DNA of 8,417 nt, taken from Bacteroidia bacterium (GTDB lineage: Bacteria > Bacteroidota > Bacteroidia > UBA8524). The position numbers were made by a program, and so were the translations under genes. Under the pieces are notes generated by a model. That model worked only from the letters and a program-made list of their open reading frames with translations. It had not been told where the DNA came from and searched no databases. Positions 1 through 7,711 of the stretch are shown here, piece after piece (position 1 is the stretch's first letter; each line of letters opens with the position of its first letter). Where the stretch lies: the NCBI GenBank assembly GCA_023277325.1, contig JALRIQ010000250.1, positions 1 through 8,417 on the forward strand, read 5' to 3'.

Positions 1-248
1 GTTTTGCCCATTTCGATGTGGTGGAATCTGGAATTGATCCAGGCCTTAATACCATGGGTTACCGTTGGTTTATTTTGTATGCCTCCGTAATGGTCTTCGT
101 TTATCATATTGTTTACGCTTTTATTGAAAGTTTTGGCTTTCGCTATATTCCTGAAAACATTTTGTCGGCAGTATTAAGCGGAGCCGTTTCTTTGGGCTTA
201 ATTTTGCTGTTTCAATTACTGTTTTACCGTACAAAGAGGAATACATAA
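1..248 (+). CDS. mreD: Rod shape-determining protein MreD, C-terminal part (5' end outside window)
   Basis: The reading frame is open from the window edge (first full codon at position 3), so the true start lies upstream; the GTG at 18 is internal. About 81 residues are visible. They contain two hydrophobic segments: one beginning at YRWFILYASVMVFVYHIVYA and one near the end (ILSAVLSGAVSLGLILLF), followed by a short basic tail, RTKRNT. This matches the end of a small polytopic inner-membrane protein. MreD belongs to the MreBCD complex that positions the cell-wall elongation machinery. The assignment rests on the membrane pattern plus position: the stop codon TAA (246-248) directly abuts the ATG of mrdA, and rodA follows, the usual mreBCD-mrdA-rodA order in Bacteroidota. 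MreD is poorly conserved in sequence, so context carries much of the call. Confidence 0.82.
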   Translation, partial: FAHFDVVESGIDPGLNTMGYRWFILYASVMVFVYHIVYAFIESFGFRYIPENILSAVLSGAVSLGLILLFQLLFYRTKRNT

Positions 249-2090
249 ATGGGCAATAAACGCCGGCAGTGGTTTTATTATACGTTGTTTCTTGTGGTGG
301 GACTGGCTTTCGTGGTGCGCCTTTTCTCCATCCAGGTGCTCGACGACCGCTATAAGAGCCTCTCCAAAGACAATTTTCTAAAAAAAGTAATTCAGTTTCC
401 TCCCCGGGGATTGATCTATGACCGCAACGGTAAATTGATGGTCTTTAATGATGCGACCTACGATTTAATGGTTGTGCCGCGTCAGGTAAAGGACCTGGAT
501 ACTGCAGAATTTTGCCGACTCCTTAAAATCACCCCCGAGACCTTCATCAAAAAGATGAAGAAATGCAGCGTTAACCCATATAGAAGCTCGGTTTTTGAAA
601 AGCAAATTTCAGCATTAACGTATGCCGGGTTTCAAGAACACCTATTCGAATTCCAGGGATTTTATATGGAAATCCGAACCGATAGAAGATATAAAGGGAA
701 AAGTGCCGCTCACGTTTTGGGCAGTATCGGGGAGGTGAATGATAAAATCATTGAAAAGTCTAACGGCTATTATCGTCAAGGGGAGTATACCGGTATTTCA
801 GGCATTGAAAGAAGTTATGAAGAAGTGCTCCGTGGTACTAAAGGAGTAAAAAATATTATCGTCGATGTAAGAAACCGCACAGTCGGACCCTATTTTGAAG
901 GAGCTTACGATACAGCGGCCATTGCGGGCAAAAGTATTTATACCACGCTGGATGCTGACTTGCAAGCTTATGGTGAAGCCTTGATGGGCGGAAAGATTGG
1001 CAGTGTCGTGGCTATTGAACCGGCCACAGGTGAGATTCTCGCTCTGATATCATCCCCAAGCTATGACCCGAATTTATTGATTGGCCGTCAGAGAGGAAAC
1101 AACTTCATTAAGTTGATGCATGATCCTCTGAAACCTTTGTTCAACCGTCCTTTGAGTGCTCCTTATCCTCCGGGATCTATTTTTAAGGCTATCTCATCGC
1201 TTATCGCTCAGCAAGAAGGTGTTCTTGCTCCTGGTACCATGTATCCCTGCGGAGCAGGATATAAAGTAGGTTCTCACCGTGTAAAATGTAGTCACGTGCA
1301 TCCTTCGCCACTCGATCTGCGTGGTGCATTGACACAGTCCTGTAATCCGTATTTCTGCTATGTATTCCGCAGCATTGTGGATCAGAGGAAGTTCAGCACT
1401 TTCGAAGAATCCTATAATAATTGGCATGATCACCTTGAAAGCTTCGGAATCGGTGTGCATCTTGGCATCGATTTGTATGGTGAGGCAAAAGGAATTCTGA
1501 AAAAGAGCGACTACTATAACCGCCTTTATGGAAAAGGTGCATGGAAGGGTTCAACCATCATTTCGGTGGCTATTGGCCAGGGAGAATTGGGTGTTACTCC
1601 GCTGCAAATGGCTAACGTAATGGCCATTATTGCCAATCGTGGATATTATGTAACGCCGCATGTATTGCGTTATGTGGATTCTGCCGGACTTCAGGTACCA
1701 AAGTTTGAGAAACGTTTTTGTTCTGTCGATCCCAAATATTTTCCAATCGTTGTAGAAGGTATGGCAGATGTAGTGAAAAAAGGAACGGCACGTGTGGCGC
1801 AAATCGACAGTGTGGAAGTATGCGGTAAAACGGGAACGGCGCAAAACCCGCATGGAAAAGACCACTCTATCTTTTTTGCTTTTGCTCCAAAAGACAATCC
1901 CCAAATTGCTATAGCCGTTGTTGTTGAAAATTCGGGATATGGTTCTCAATGGGCAGCACCAATTGCCAGCCTTATGATTGAACGTTACCTGTTCCCTGAA
2001 AGAGAGCAGCGCAGAAAATATTTAGAAGACCGCATGCTGAATGCAGACTTGATCAACCAAAAATCAGGAAATGAACAAGTATCGCACTAA
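249..2090 (+). CDS. mrdA: Penicillin-binding protein 2 (elongasome DD-transpeptidase)
   Basis: A class B penicillin-binding protein of 613 aa, a normal length for PBP2. It cross-links peptidoglycan stem peptides in the lateral wall, working with the glycosyltransferase RodA on the periplasmic face of the inner membrane. An N-terminal anchor helix spans about residues 9-28, and a PBP dimer (pedestal) domain with the typical PPRGLIYDRNG motif follows near residue 52. The transpeptidase domain has all three catalytic motifs: SIFK with nucleophile Ser310, SCN at 364-366, and KTGT at 527-530. A Cys/His cluster (C334, H343, C347, H349, H351) sits between the first two motifs and could bind metal; this is inference. 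The start ATG at 249 directly follows the mreD stop, and the 3' end overlaps rodA by 20 nt, suggesting translational coupling within one operon. No missing key residue was seen. Confidence 0.95.
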   Translation: MGNKRRQWFYYTLFLVVGLAFVVRLFSIQVLDDRYKSLSKDNFLKKVIQFPPRGLIYDRNGKLMVFNDATYDLMVVPRQVKDLDTAEFCRLLKITPETFIKKMKKCSVNPYRSSVFEKQISALTYAGFQEHLFEFQGFYMEIRTDRRYKGKSAAHVLGSIGEVNDKIIEKSNGYYRQGEYTGISGIERSYEEVLRGTKGVKNIIVDVRNRTVGPYFEGAYDTAAIAGKSIYTTLDADLQAYGEALMGGKIGSVVAIEPATGEILALISSPSYDPNLLIGRQRGNNFIKLMHDPLKPLFNRPLSAPYPPGSIFKAISSLIAQQEGVLAPGTMYPCGAGYKVGSHRVKCSHVHPSPLDLRGALTQSCNPYFCYVFRSIVDQRKFSTFEESYNNWHDHLESFGIGVHLGIDLYGEAKGILKKSDYYNRLYGKGAWKGSTIISVAIGQGELGVTPLQMANVMAIIANRGYYVTPHVLRYVDSAGLQVPKFEKRFCSVDPKYFPIVVEGMADVVKKGTARVAQIDSVEVCGKTGTAQNPHGKDHSIFFAFAPKDNPQIAIAVVVENSGYGSQWAAPIASLMIERYLFPEREQRRKYLEDRMLNADLINQKSGNEQVSH

Positions 2091-3348
2091 TGAAACTTTT
2101 GAAACGGGTGGTCTCGACTGGGGAACAATATTTTTGTTCATAGGAATGGTCTTGTTCGGTTGGGTAGCTATTTATTCTGCTGTCTACAATCCCGATAATG
2201 CCAGTATTTTTGACCTGAGCCAAAATTACGGGCGCCAAATGATGTTCATTGTGGTGAGTATCGTGGTGGCGGCGTCAATCTTGATTATAGATGCCAAGTT
2301 TTATCCCGCATTTGCCTTCGGATTTTATGGCCTGGCCATATTCCTGTGTATAGCCGTAATCTTTATTGGAGCAGAAACCAAGGGGGCTAAATCATGGTTT
2401 GCCATTGGAGGATTTAAATTTCAACCGGTGGAGTTAGCCAAATATGCCACGGCTTTAAGTCTCGCGAAATACCTCAGTGCATACGATGTTTCCTTTAAAA
2501 ATTTGAAGGTTAAGCTGATTTCATTTGGCATCATCTTACTACCGCTATTGTTGGTTTTACTTCAGAATGATACGGGAAGTGCTTTGGTGTTTTTAGCATT
2601 TTTCCTGGTTCTTTACCGTGAAGGTTTACCAACCTGGATCATTGCTATGGCCTTCTGCCTGGCCTTGCTTTTTGTATTAACTCTTGTGCTTGACGACCCT
2701 GATATCCTTATTTATAGTTTGCTAGGACTTGGAGCTTTGGCAGCCATTGGACTTAGAAAGAGCAGGAGTACCCTTCTTGTTGCAATAGCCGTTACTGTTG
2801 TGAGTATTGGAGCGATAAAGTCGGTAGATTTCGTTTTTAACGAAGTACTTCAGGAACATCAAAGGGCGCGAATCAATGTATTGTTTGGAAAAGGAGGGGA
2901 TGACTATAATGTACGCCAATCGAAGATAGCCATTGGGTCAGGAGGCTTATTTGGTCAAGGGTTTCTCAATGGTACACAAACGAGGTACGATTACGTTCCG
3001 GAGCAGTCTACAGACTTCATCTATTGCACCATAGGAGAGGAATACGGTTTTGTGGGTTCGGCCGGTGTCGTTGCCATGTTTGTATTGCTCATGATCAGGT
3101 TGGTGCGCATTGCAGAGCGACAGAAGAATAGGTTCAGCAGAATCTATGCTTATAGCGTAGCCTGTATCCTTTTTGTCCATTTTACCATCAATATAGGTAT
3201 GACGATAGGACTTATGCCGGTAATTGGTATTCCCCTGCCGTTTTTTAGCTATGGAGGATCCTCTCTGTTAGGATTCACAGTGCTTTTATTCACCCTGCTC
3301 AAACTTGACGCAAACAGGGTGAACGAAATGCAAAGTTTACACGATTAA
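2071..3348 (+). CDS. rodA: RodA, SEDS-family peptidoglycan glycosyltransferase
   Basis: A polytopic inner-membrane protein of 425 aa in the FtsW/RodA/SpoVE (SEDS) family. It polymerises lipid II into glycan strands and partners with the PBP2 encoded just upstream. Hydrophobic segments run through most of its length, roughly ten transmembrane helices. The large periplasmic loop has the family signature around [10 protein letters not shown], with Asp315 at the position of the essential SEDS aspartate. The C-terminal signature [11 protein letters not shown] (about 390-400) is intact. Pairing with PBP2 rather than a divisome class B PBP argues for RodA over FtsW. The ATG at 2071 lies inside mrdA (20-nt overlap) and has only AGGA immediately before it. 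The ATG at 2090, overlapping the mrdA stop as TAATG, is out of frame. The stop codon shares TTAA (3345-3348) with the stop of convergent pyrG. Confidence 0.95.
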   Translation: MNKYRTNETFETGGLDWGTIFLFIGMVLFGWVAIYSAVYNPDNASIFDLSQNYGRQMMFIVVSIVVAASILIIDAKFYPAFAFGFYGLAIFLCIAVIFIGAETKGAKSWFAIGGFKFQPVELAKYATALSLAKYLSAYDVSFKNLKVKLISFGIILLPLLLVLLQNDTGSALVFLAFFLVLYREGLPTWIIAMAFCLALLFVLTLVLDDPDILIYSLLGLGALAAIGLRKSRSTLLVAIAVTVVSIGAIKSVDFVFNEVLQEHQRARINVLFGKGGDDYNVRQSKIAIGSGGLFGQGFLNGTQTRYDYVPEQSTDFIYCTIGEEYGFVGSAGVVAMFVLLMIRLVRIAERQKNRFSRIYAYSVACILFVHFTINIGMTIGLMPVIGIPLPFFSYGGSSLLGFTVLLFTLLKLDANRVNEMQSLHD

Positions 3349-4964
3349 TCTTTTTTCTGAGCGAACTCGCCAGCAGCTTTTACGAAACGCACAAATAAAG
3401 GATGTGGGTTATCGACTGTACTTCGGTATTCTGGATGAAACTGTACACCAACAAACCATGGGTGCTCGGCAATCTCAACGATTTCCACTAAATGCGACTC
3501 AGGGTTAACACCGGTACATTGCATGCCTGCTTTCTCAAAAGATTCGAGGTATTTGTTATTGAATTCAAAACGGTGACGGTGACGCTCTTGGATTTTCCCT
3601 TTTCCATAAGCTTGATAGGCCTTGCTTCCTTTGGTAATTTGGCATGGATAAGATCCCAAACGCATTGTACCTCCTTTTTTCACGATAGCTTTTTGTTCAG
3701 CCATCATGTCGATAACAGGGTATTTCGTGTCGGGATTCATCTCACTGGATGATGCTCCTTCAAGACCTACAACATTGCGCGCGAATTCAACCACGGCACA
3801 TTGCATTCCAAGGCAAATTCCGAGGAAAGGAATATTGTTTTCACGCACATATTTGATGGTGCTGATTTTTCCTTCAATACCGCGTTCACCAAAACCAGGG
3901 GCTACAAGAACGCCATCGAATTTATCCAGCTTTGACTTCACATTTTCCTCGTTGATCAATTCGGAGTGAAGGTATTGAACACGCACTTTCGTTTCATTTT
4001 CAGAGCCCGAATGAATAAATGCTTCTGCAATCGATTTATACGCATCAGGTAGCTCAACATATTTTCCTACAATGGCGATGTTCACCTCTTGTTTTGGGTT
4101 TTTTAGGCGCCACAAGAAATCCTTCCAGCTATCCAAATCTGGCTCAACCTTATTTGGAAGTTTGAGGTGAGAAAGGATGACCTTATCGAGTTTTTCTTTC
4201 TGCATTTTCAGCGGAACATCATAAATCGTTTCCACGTCGATGGATTCGATTACTGCGTTTGCTTTTACGTTACAGAAAAGGGCGATTTTTTTACGTAAAT
4301 CAGCTCCGAGTGGATGCTCGGTGCGGCATACCAATACATCTGGTTGCACGCCATATTCCAACATGGCTTTCACCGAGTGTTGGGTAGGTTTTGTTTTAAG
4401 TTCTTTTGCTGCGGCAAGGTAAGGAACCAAAGTCAGGTGAATAACTGCACATTCCTGATCTTCTTTTTCCCAGATAATTTGACGAACAGATTCAATGAAG
4501 GGCAAGGATTCAATATCACCAACCGTTCCGCCAAGCTCGGTAATCACAATATCATAGTCGCCAGTCTCACCAAGCAGGCAAATGCGGCGTTTAATTTCAT
4601 CGGTAATATGAGGAACAACCTGAACGGTTTTTCCTAAAAATTGCCCCTGACGTTCTTTATCAATTACCGTTTGGTAAATGCGGCCAGTGGTTACGTTGTT
4701 CGCCTGTGAAGTAGTTACGCCCAAAAAACGCTCATAATGACCAAGATCCAAATCGGTTTCCGCACCGTCGTCGGTTACATAGCATTCGCCATGCTCATAC
4801 GGGTTCATAGTACCTGGATCGATATTGATGTATGGGTCGAATTTTTGAATGGTAACTCGATAACCTCTGGCTTGAAGAAGTTTAGCCAGTGACGCTGAAA
4901 TAATCCCTTTTCCTAAGGAAGAAGTAACCCCTCCCGTTACGAAAATGTACTTTGTTTTTGACAT
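3345..4964 (-). CDS. pyrG: CTP synthase (glutamine-hydrolysing)
   Basis: A cytosolic enzyme of 539 aa, the usual bacterial length, that makes CTP from UTP, ATP and glutamine, the last step of de novo pyrimidine nucleotide synthesis. The N-terminal synthetase domain begins with [10 protein letters not shown] (Lys19 in the phosphate-binding loop) and contains [12 protein letters not shown] with the probable Mg-binding Asp73, and [11 protein letters not shown] with Glu143. The C-terminal class I glutaminase domain has GICLGMQC with nucleophile Cys384 and the VQFHPE motif with His510 and Glu512, so both half-reactions look intact. I chose the ATG at 4964: the protein then starts [12 protein letters not shown] like its family. 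The in-frame ATG at 4991 adds nine unrelated residues and lies inside the probable promoter box. It is convergent with rodA, with overlapping stops, and probably transcribed alone, since a promoter box separates it from the gene upstream. Confidence 0.97.
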   Translation of the reverse strand: MSKTKYIFVTGGVTSSLGKGIISASLAKLLQARGYRVTIQKFDPYINIDPGTMNPYEHGECYVTDDGAETDLDLGHYERFLGVTTSQANNVTTGRIYQTVIDKERQGQFLGKTVQVVPHITDEIKRRICLLGETGDYDIVITELGGTVGDIESLPFIESVRQIIWEKEDQECAVIHLTLVPYLAAAKELKTKPTQHSVKAMLEYGVQPDVLVCRTEHPLGADLRKKIALFCNVKANAVIESIDVETIYDVPLKMQKEKLDKVILSHLKLPNKVEPDLDSWKDFLWRLKNPKQEVNIAIVGKYVELPDAYKSIAEAFIHSGSENETKVRVQYLHSELINEENVKSKLDKFDGVLVAPGFGERGIEGKISTIKYVRENNIPFLGICLGMQCAVVEFARNVVGLEGASSSEMNPDTKYPVIDMMAEQKAIVKKGGTMRLGSYPCQITKGSKAYQAYGKGKIQERHRHRFEFNNKYLESFEKAGMQCTGVNPESHLVEIVEIAEHPWFVGVQFHPEYRSTVDNPHPLFVRFVKAAGEFAQKKD

Positions 4965-4988
4965 GTGCCGCGATTCGTATACGGGACG

Positions 4989-4996
4989 CAAAGTTA
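4989..4996 (-). promoter_or_regulatory. pyrG: Probable pyrG promoter, Bacteroidota -7 box TAACTTTG
   Basis: On the - strand the sequence reads TAACTTTG, a full match to the TAnnTTTG -7 element used by the primary sigma factor of Bacteroidota. It lies 24 nt upstream of the pyrG ATG, which would give a short leader of roughly 15-20 nt. No clear TTG-type -33 element was found at the expected distance upstream, so the promoter is supported by one element only. It also argues against the upstream ATG at 4991. Confidence 0.55.
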
Positions 4997-5043
4997 GAGA
5001 TTATTTAGCAGAGGGCAGGCCTTGTGAATAAGTATGCGAGAAA

Positions 5044-6312
5044 TTAATTTAAATCAAATGCCCTTGATTTGGTTCCATCAAACAATTTCCATTGAACGCC
5101 TAAATTCAATCCCAAGGAATATTGATGCTGGCTGAGGGTATAGTAATTCTGGTAGGTTGAAAGCAAAGCGTAGTTTAATTCCGGTCCCGCGTACATTGAC
5201 CAACGGGTGTTTACGTCATAAGCCAGATTGAGTTGCACATGAGCTCCTACCGCCCAACGACGCAGGAATTTTGAGTTGTTTACATAATGGTCAACCCGGA
5301 AATCGTACACACGACTGGATTCTTTGGTCATATATCCCAACGACATACCTATGCCCGTATGCAAACTATAACGCTTGCCGATATTTCGTTTTGCATAAAT
5401 CGTAACAGGAAGCTCCAGATAATGGTATTGGTTCATGTGACTTTGTGCATTCCCAATGGAATTCATCGCATTCACATCATAATTGTATTCGTCGGCAAGT
5501 GCAGTGTATAAAGAATTATTTTTTCTTGGAGCCATGCCTACGATTTCACCAAGTTGGGTATAACGCAAACCAAAGCCTAGGGAGAAACGATCGGTAAAGA
5601 AATAGCGTATAGCAATTTTTGCCGAATACGTTTTCACAGAGTGATCGTATCCATCTTTAAGTGACTTATAGGGCGCTGCATAGGCAGTACGTGCAGATAA
5701 ACTTCTAAAGGCAACTGCTGGTGCTACACTGGCATTAATGTACCACGCATCCTTGTGGCGAATAGAAACAGGTCTTTTCCTTCTTTTTATAGTTTCGCTT
5801 TCTGCACCTTTAGGGGAGAGAGATAAGGAAATGTTTTGTGGCATAACAGCGTGTAATGCCATGTTTTTAGTCGTATTGTTTAACTCGTCGCCCAGGCGAA
5901 GCTCTTCATTAAAGCTGCCGATGGGTTCTTCTCTGTCAAATCCAGGGAAGGAGCGCAGGTGAGAAAAGTTGGGTTTCCTTTTCGTCGTTTCTTGATTGAT
6001 ACCTGCTGGAGGCACTTCGGTGCGTCCTATATTCTTTAATGGATTTTCTTGAGTTGGTGAAACAACGGCAATAGGAGCTGTCTTCTGAACTTGATTCGCT
6101 TCTTCTTTACTACTTTGGAAATAAACCAGCCCCATAGCAACAATAGCGCATGTGCTTACAATCGCCAAGCGAATGGCTTGTTTGATAGATTGTGCTTTTT
6201 GAATACCACGATCCACACCCTTCCATGTCGCTACGCGGGGTTGAAGGGTGAACTCATCGGCTTTTTTAGCTAATTCCTCTTCAAATGAATTATGGATGCG
6301 AAACTTTGACAT
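5044..6312 (-). CDS. Putative membrane-spanning anti-sigma factor with C-terminal outer-membrane beta-barrel
   Basis: A 422-aa protein encoded directly downstream of an ECF sigma gene. Residues 1-45 are hydrophilic (FEEELAKKADEF, then a Trp at 30), like the short cytoplasmic domains of Bacteroidota anti-sigma-like proteins. One transmembrane helix spans about 46-65. Residues 66-187 form a polar, Pro/Asn/Glu-rich linker without obvious fold. From about 188 to 411 there are roughly eight amphipathic beta segments with aromatic girdles, including YHYLELPVTIYA (297-308), the hallmark of PorT-like / PF13568-type outer-membrane barrels. The helix is internal and not followed by a signal-peptidase site, so it should anchor in the inner membrane while the barrel inserts in the outer membrane. 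The role is inferred: holding the sigma factor and releasing it on an outer-membrane signal. It overlaps the sigma gene by 23 nt. It could instead be a simple barrel protein with an unusual N-terminus. Confidence 0.7.
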   Translation of the reverse strand: MSKFRIHNSFEEELAKKADEFTLQPRVATWKGVDRGIQKAQSIKQAIRLAIVSTCAIVAMGLVYFQSSKEEANQVQKTAPIAVVSPTQENPLKNIGRTEVPPAGINQETTKRKPNFSHLRSFPGFDREEPIGSFNEELRLGDELNNTTKNMALHAVMPQNISLSLSPKGAESETIKRRKRPVSIRHKDAWYINASVAPAVAFRSLSARTAYAAPYKSLKDGYDHSVKTYSAKIAIRYFFTDRFSLGFGLRYTQLGEIVGMAPRKNNSLYTALADEYNYDVNAMNSIGNAQSHMNQYHYLELPVTIYAKRNIGKRYSLHTGIGMSLGYMTKESSRVYDFRVDHYVNNSKFLRRWAVGAHVQLNLAYDVNTRWSMYAGPELNYALLSTYQNYYTLSQHQYSLGLNLGVQWKLFDGTKSRAFDLN

Positions 6313-6859
6313 GCTCTGTTATCCCAAACGACTCAATCTGTTCCAATCGTTTGGCCAACAGGGCTTTGGCACGAGTGTACTGAGATCTTGAACTGCTTTC
6401 ATTAATGCCTAACATACCTGCAATCTCTTTATGCGAATAGCCCTCGATTGCATAGAGGTTTAATACTGTTCGGTACCCATTTGGTAGGTCTCGAACCATA
6501 TCTACAACCTCTTTGGTATACATGGACGCAATTACATCGCCGGATGCTGCGGGAGTATACTGTGCAGAGTCAATATCACACTCGTATTTTAAATTCTGGT
6601 ATTTGCGGATGATGTTAATGGCAGTATTTACGATAATACGTCTTAGCCAACCTTCGAAGGAACCTTGAAAACGGAAAGTATCTAATTTTTGGAATACCCG
6701 GATAAATCCTTCTTGCAGCATGTCTTCAGCTTCTTCTCTCGACGAGGCATAACGGTGGCAAACCCCTAACATTTTAGGAGCGTGGAGCTCATAGAGTTTC
6801 TGTTGAGCTGCCCGATTCTGCTTTATGCAGGCCTGAATCAAAGAAGTTTCGTCGCGCAT
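6290..6859 (-). CDS. RNA polymerase ECF-type sigma factor (sigma-70 family, RpoE-like)
   Basis: A 189-aa alternative sigma factor with the two-domain ECF layout. Region 2 covers about residues 23-88, with LYELHAPKMLGVCHRYA, the acidic DMLQEGFIRVF segment and GWLRRIIVNTAIN for promoter melting and -10 recognition. Region 4 covers about 117-171, with a helix-turn-helix around GYSHKEIAGMLGINESSSRS for -35 recognition. There is no N-terminal region 1.1 and no C-terminal extension. I start at the ATG at 6859 because the family begins close to this DETSLIQACI segment; a GTG at 6880 would add seven residues and cannot be excluded. The 3' end overlaps the barrel/anti-sigma gene by 23 nt, so the two proteins are probably made together from one mRNA. 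Targets are unknown; autoregulation is likely by analogy with other ECF operons. Confidence 0.93.
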   Translation of the reverse strand: MRDETSLIQACIKQNRAAQQKLYELHAPKMLGVCHRYASSREEAEDMLQEGFIRVFQKLDTFRFQGSFEGWLRRIIVNTAINIIRKYQNLKYECDIDSAQYTPAASGDVIASMYTKEVVDMVRDLPNGYRTVLNLYAIEGYSHKEIAGMLGINESSSRSQYTRAKALLAKRLEQIESFGITEHVKVSHP

Positions 6860-6874
6860 GCTAAGACGATTTGT

Positions 6875-6911
6875 GGTCACACTGTATATACCTGACCCCC
6901 TTTGGTCGGGT
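6875..6911. promoter_or_regulatory. Two overlapping dyads upstream of the sigma factor gene
   Basis: On the + strand, arm ACCTGACC (6890-6897) faces GGTCGGGT (6904-6911) across six bases, matching at seven of eight positions. The same TGACC (6893-6897) also faces GGTCA (6875-6879) across 13 bases, a perfect five-base match. Between the latter arms lies the self-complementary GTATATAC (6884-6891). The block sits 16-52 nt upstream of the chosen sigma start, so it could be an operator, or alternative hairpins in the mRNA leader if transcription starts upstream of it. No TAnnTTTG box was seen here, so the promoter of this operon may use a different sigma factor. The function is inferred. Confidence 0.35.
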
Positions 6912-6959
6912 TTCGTTGTTTAGAACGTAAAAAAAAGTCAAAAGGTTGGAGCAGACTTT

Positions 6960-7624
6960 CTATTTTTTAAAGAAGGTATAAGAGGAATAATGAAGGTTTT
7001 CTGCTTTTTCATCTTCATACTCTTCATATAAATCAAACCCAAACTGATCTTTCCAGGTAATATACATGTTTCCCGTTTTCGCTTTCCCTCTTCTAAAGTA
7101 AGTATAGACTACCTTGGTTTTATTTGCCTCATTTTTTTCCTTTCTATACGTATACCTTAAGCGATTTTTGCTGTCGTAGCTTCGCATTCCATGCCATTGG
7201 TCAGCAAGGTTTGTATCGTGTACGTTTCGGACAATCCGTCCTTTTTCATCGCGAGTTTCTTCGATATACCTTTTCGTTCCATCGGCGAGCTCTTCTGTTC
7301 TTGAGCATTTGGTTAGCGTATCTTTTTGTTTTGAGGGAGCAAAGAGTTTCCATGTCCACAATTATATTGATAGGTTCGTTCGAGATCCAGGCTATCGTCG
7401 TAATAGCGCACTTCTTTTTTACTTAGATCTCCATAATAGGCGTATTACTTGACTTCTTCCGTTCGACTTGAAATGCCTTCTCTTTGAATCCGTTCTTTAT
7501 CGCGATTAACATGGTCGACAATCGCTCTATTATAATTGTAGTCGAAGAAAAAATAAAACTGAGCGTCTGCAGAAATGCCTAAAAGACAGAACGATGCGGC
7601 ATATAGTAATTGTTTTAGATTCAC
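6960..7624 (-). pseudogene. Disrupted gene for a small exported protein of unknown function
   Basis: Three pieces appear to be one former gene of about 220 codons. The 5' piece (GTG at 7624 to an in-frame TAA at 7447-7445, 59 codons) encodes a convincing signal peptide, NLKQLLYAASFCLLGISADA, followed by mature QFYFFFDYN. The same frame stays open past the TAA and encodes Tyr/Asp/Lys-rich protein (YAYYGDLSKKEVRYYDDS) until about 7360. There the matching composition continues in another frame, from a weak TTG at 7361 to TAG at 6960: 133 residues with elements such as DEKGRIVRN and YDSKNRLRYTY, loosely like YD- or MORN-type repeats. One nonsense codon and one frameshift therefore break the gene. 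The product would be periplasmic or surface-exposed; I do not recognise the family. Alternatives are sequencing errors, or a separate intact 133-aa ORF, which would lack a good start codon and an export signal. Confidence 0.65.
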
Positions 7625-7660
7625 AATAGCTCGAACGAAATTCAGTTCAAGATAGTGTCT

Positions 7661-7694
7661 AAAACGAAAAAGGCCGACAAACTGCCAGCCTTTT
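7661..7694 (-). terminator. Rho-independent terminator of the E2 gene
   Basis: Read on the - strand, AAAAGGCTG (7694-7686) can pair with CGGCCTTTT (7676-7668) in a nine-pair stem with one G-U wobble and a nine-base loop. It is followed by a T-rich run, TTTTTCGTTTT. It lies about 18 nt after the E2 stop codon. The wobble pair becomes a C-A mismatch on the + strand, so the structure favours - strand transcription. It also separates the E2 gene from the broken gene downstream. Confidence 0.8.
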
Positions 7695-7711
7695 CTACTA
7701 AGTGATTTTTT

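Noticed and set aside
2090..2092. ATG overlapping the mrdA stop (TAATG) as the rodA start
   Set aside because: It is not in the rodA frame; the in-frame ATG at 2071 is the supported start.
3492..4637. Several + strand open frames opposite pyrG
   Set aside because: They are antisense shadows of a fully conserved enzyme gene, overlap each other, and show no family features.
4965..4991. N-terminal extension of pyrG from the ATG at 4991
   Set aside because: The nine added residues do not resemble CTP synthase, and the ATG lies inside the TAACTTTG promoter box; the family begins at the ATG at 4964.
5287..6273. + strand open frames opposite the barrel gene
   Set aside because: No recognisable domain, signal or start context; the - strand frame has a coherent membrane and barrel pattern.
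6926..6959. Possible terminator after the broken gene (AAAGTC and GACTTT arms, then a T run, - strand)
   Set aside because: The stem has only six pairs, two of them G-C, with a 14-base loop; too weak to annotate, though the T run is real.
6881..6960. Standard TAnnTTTG promoter for the sigma operon
   Set aside because: No match on the - strand; TTGACT followed by TAAAC was seen but does not fit the Bacteroidota consensus.
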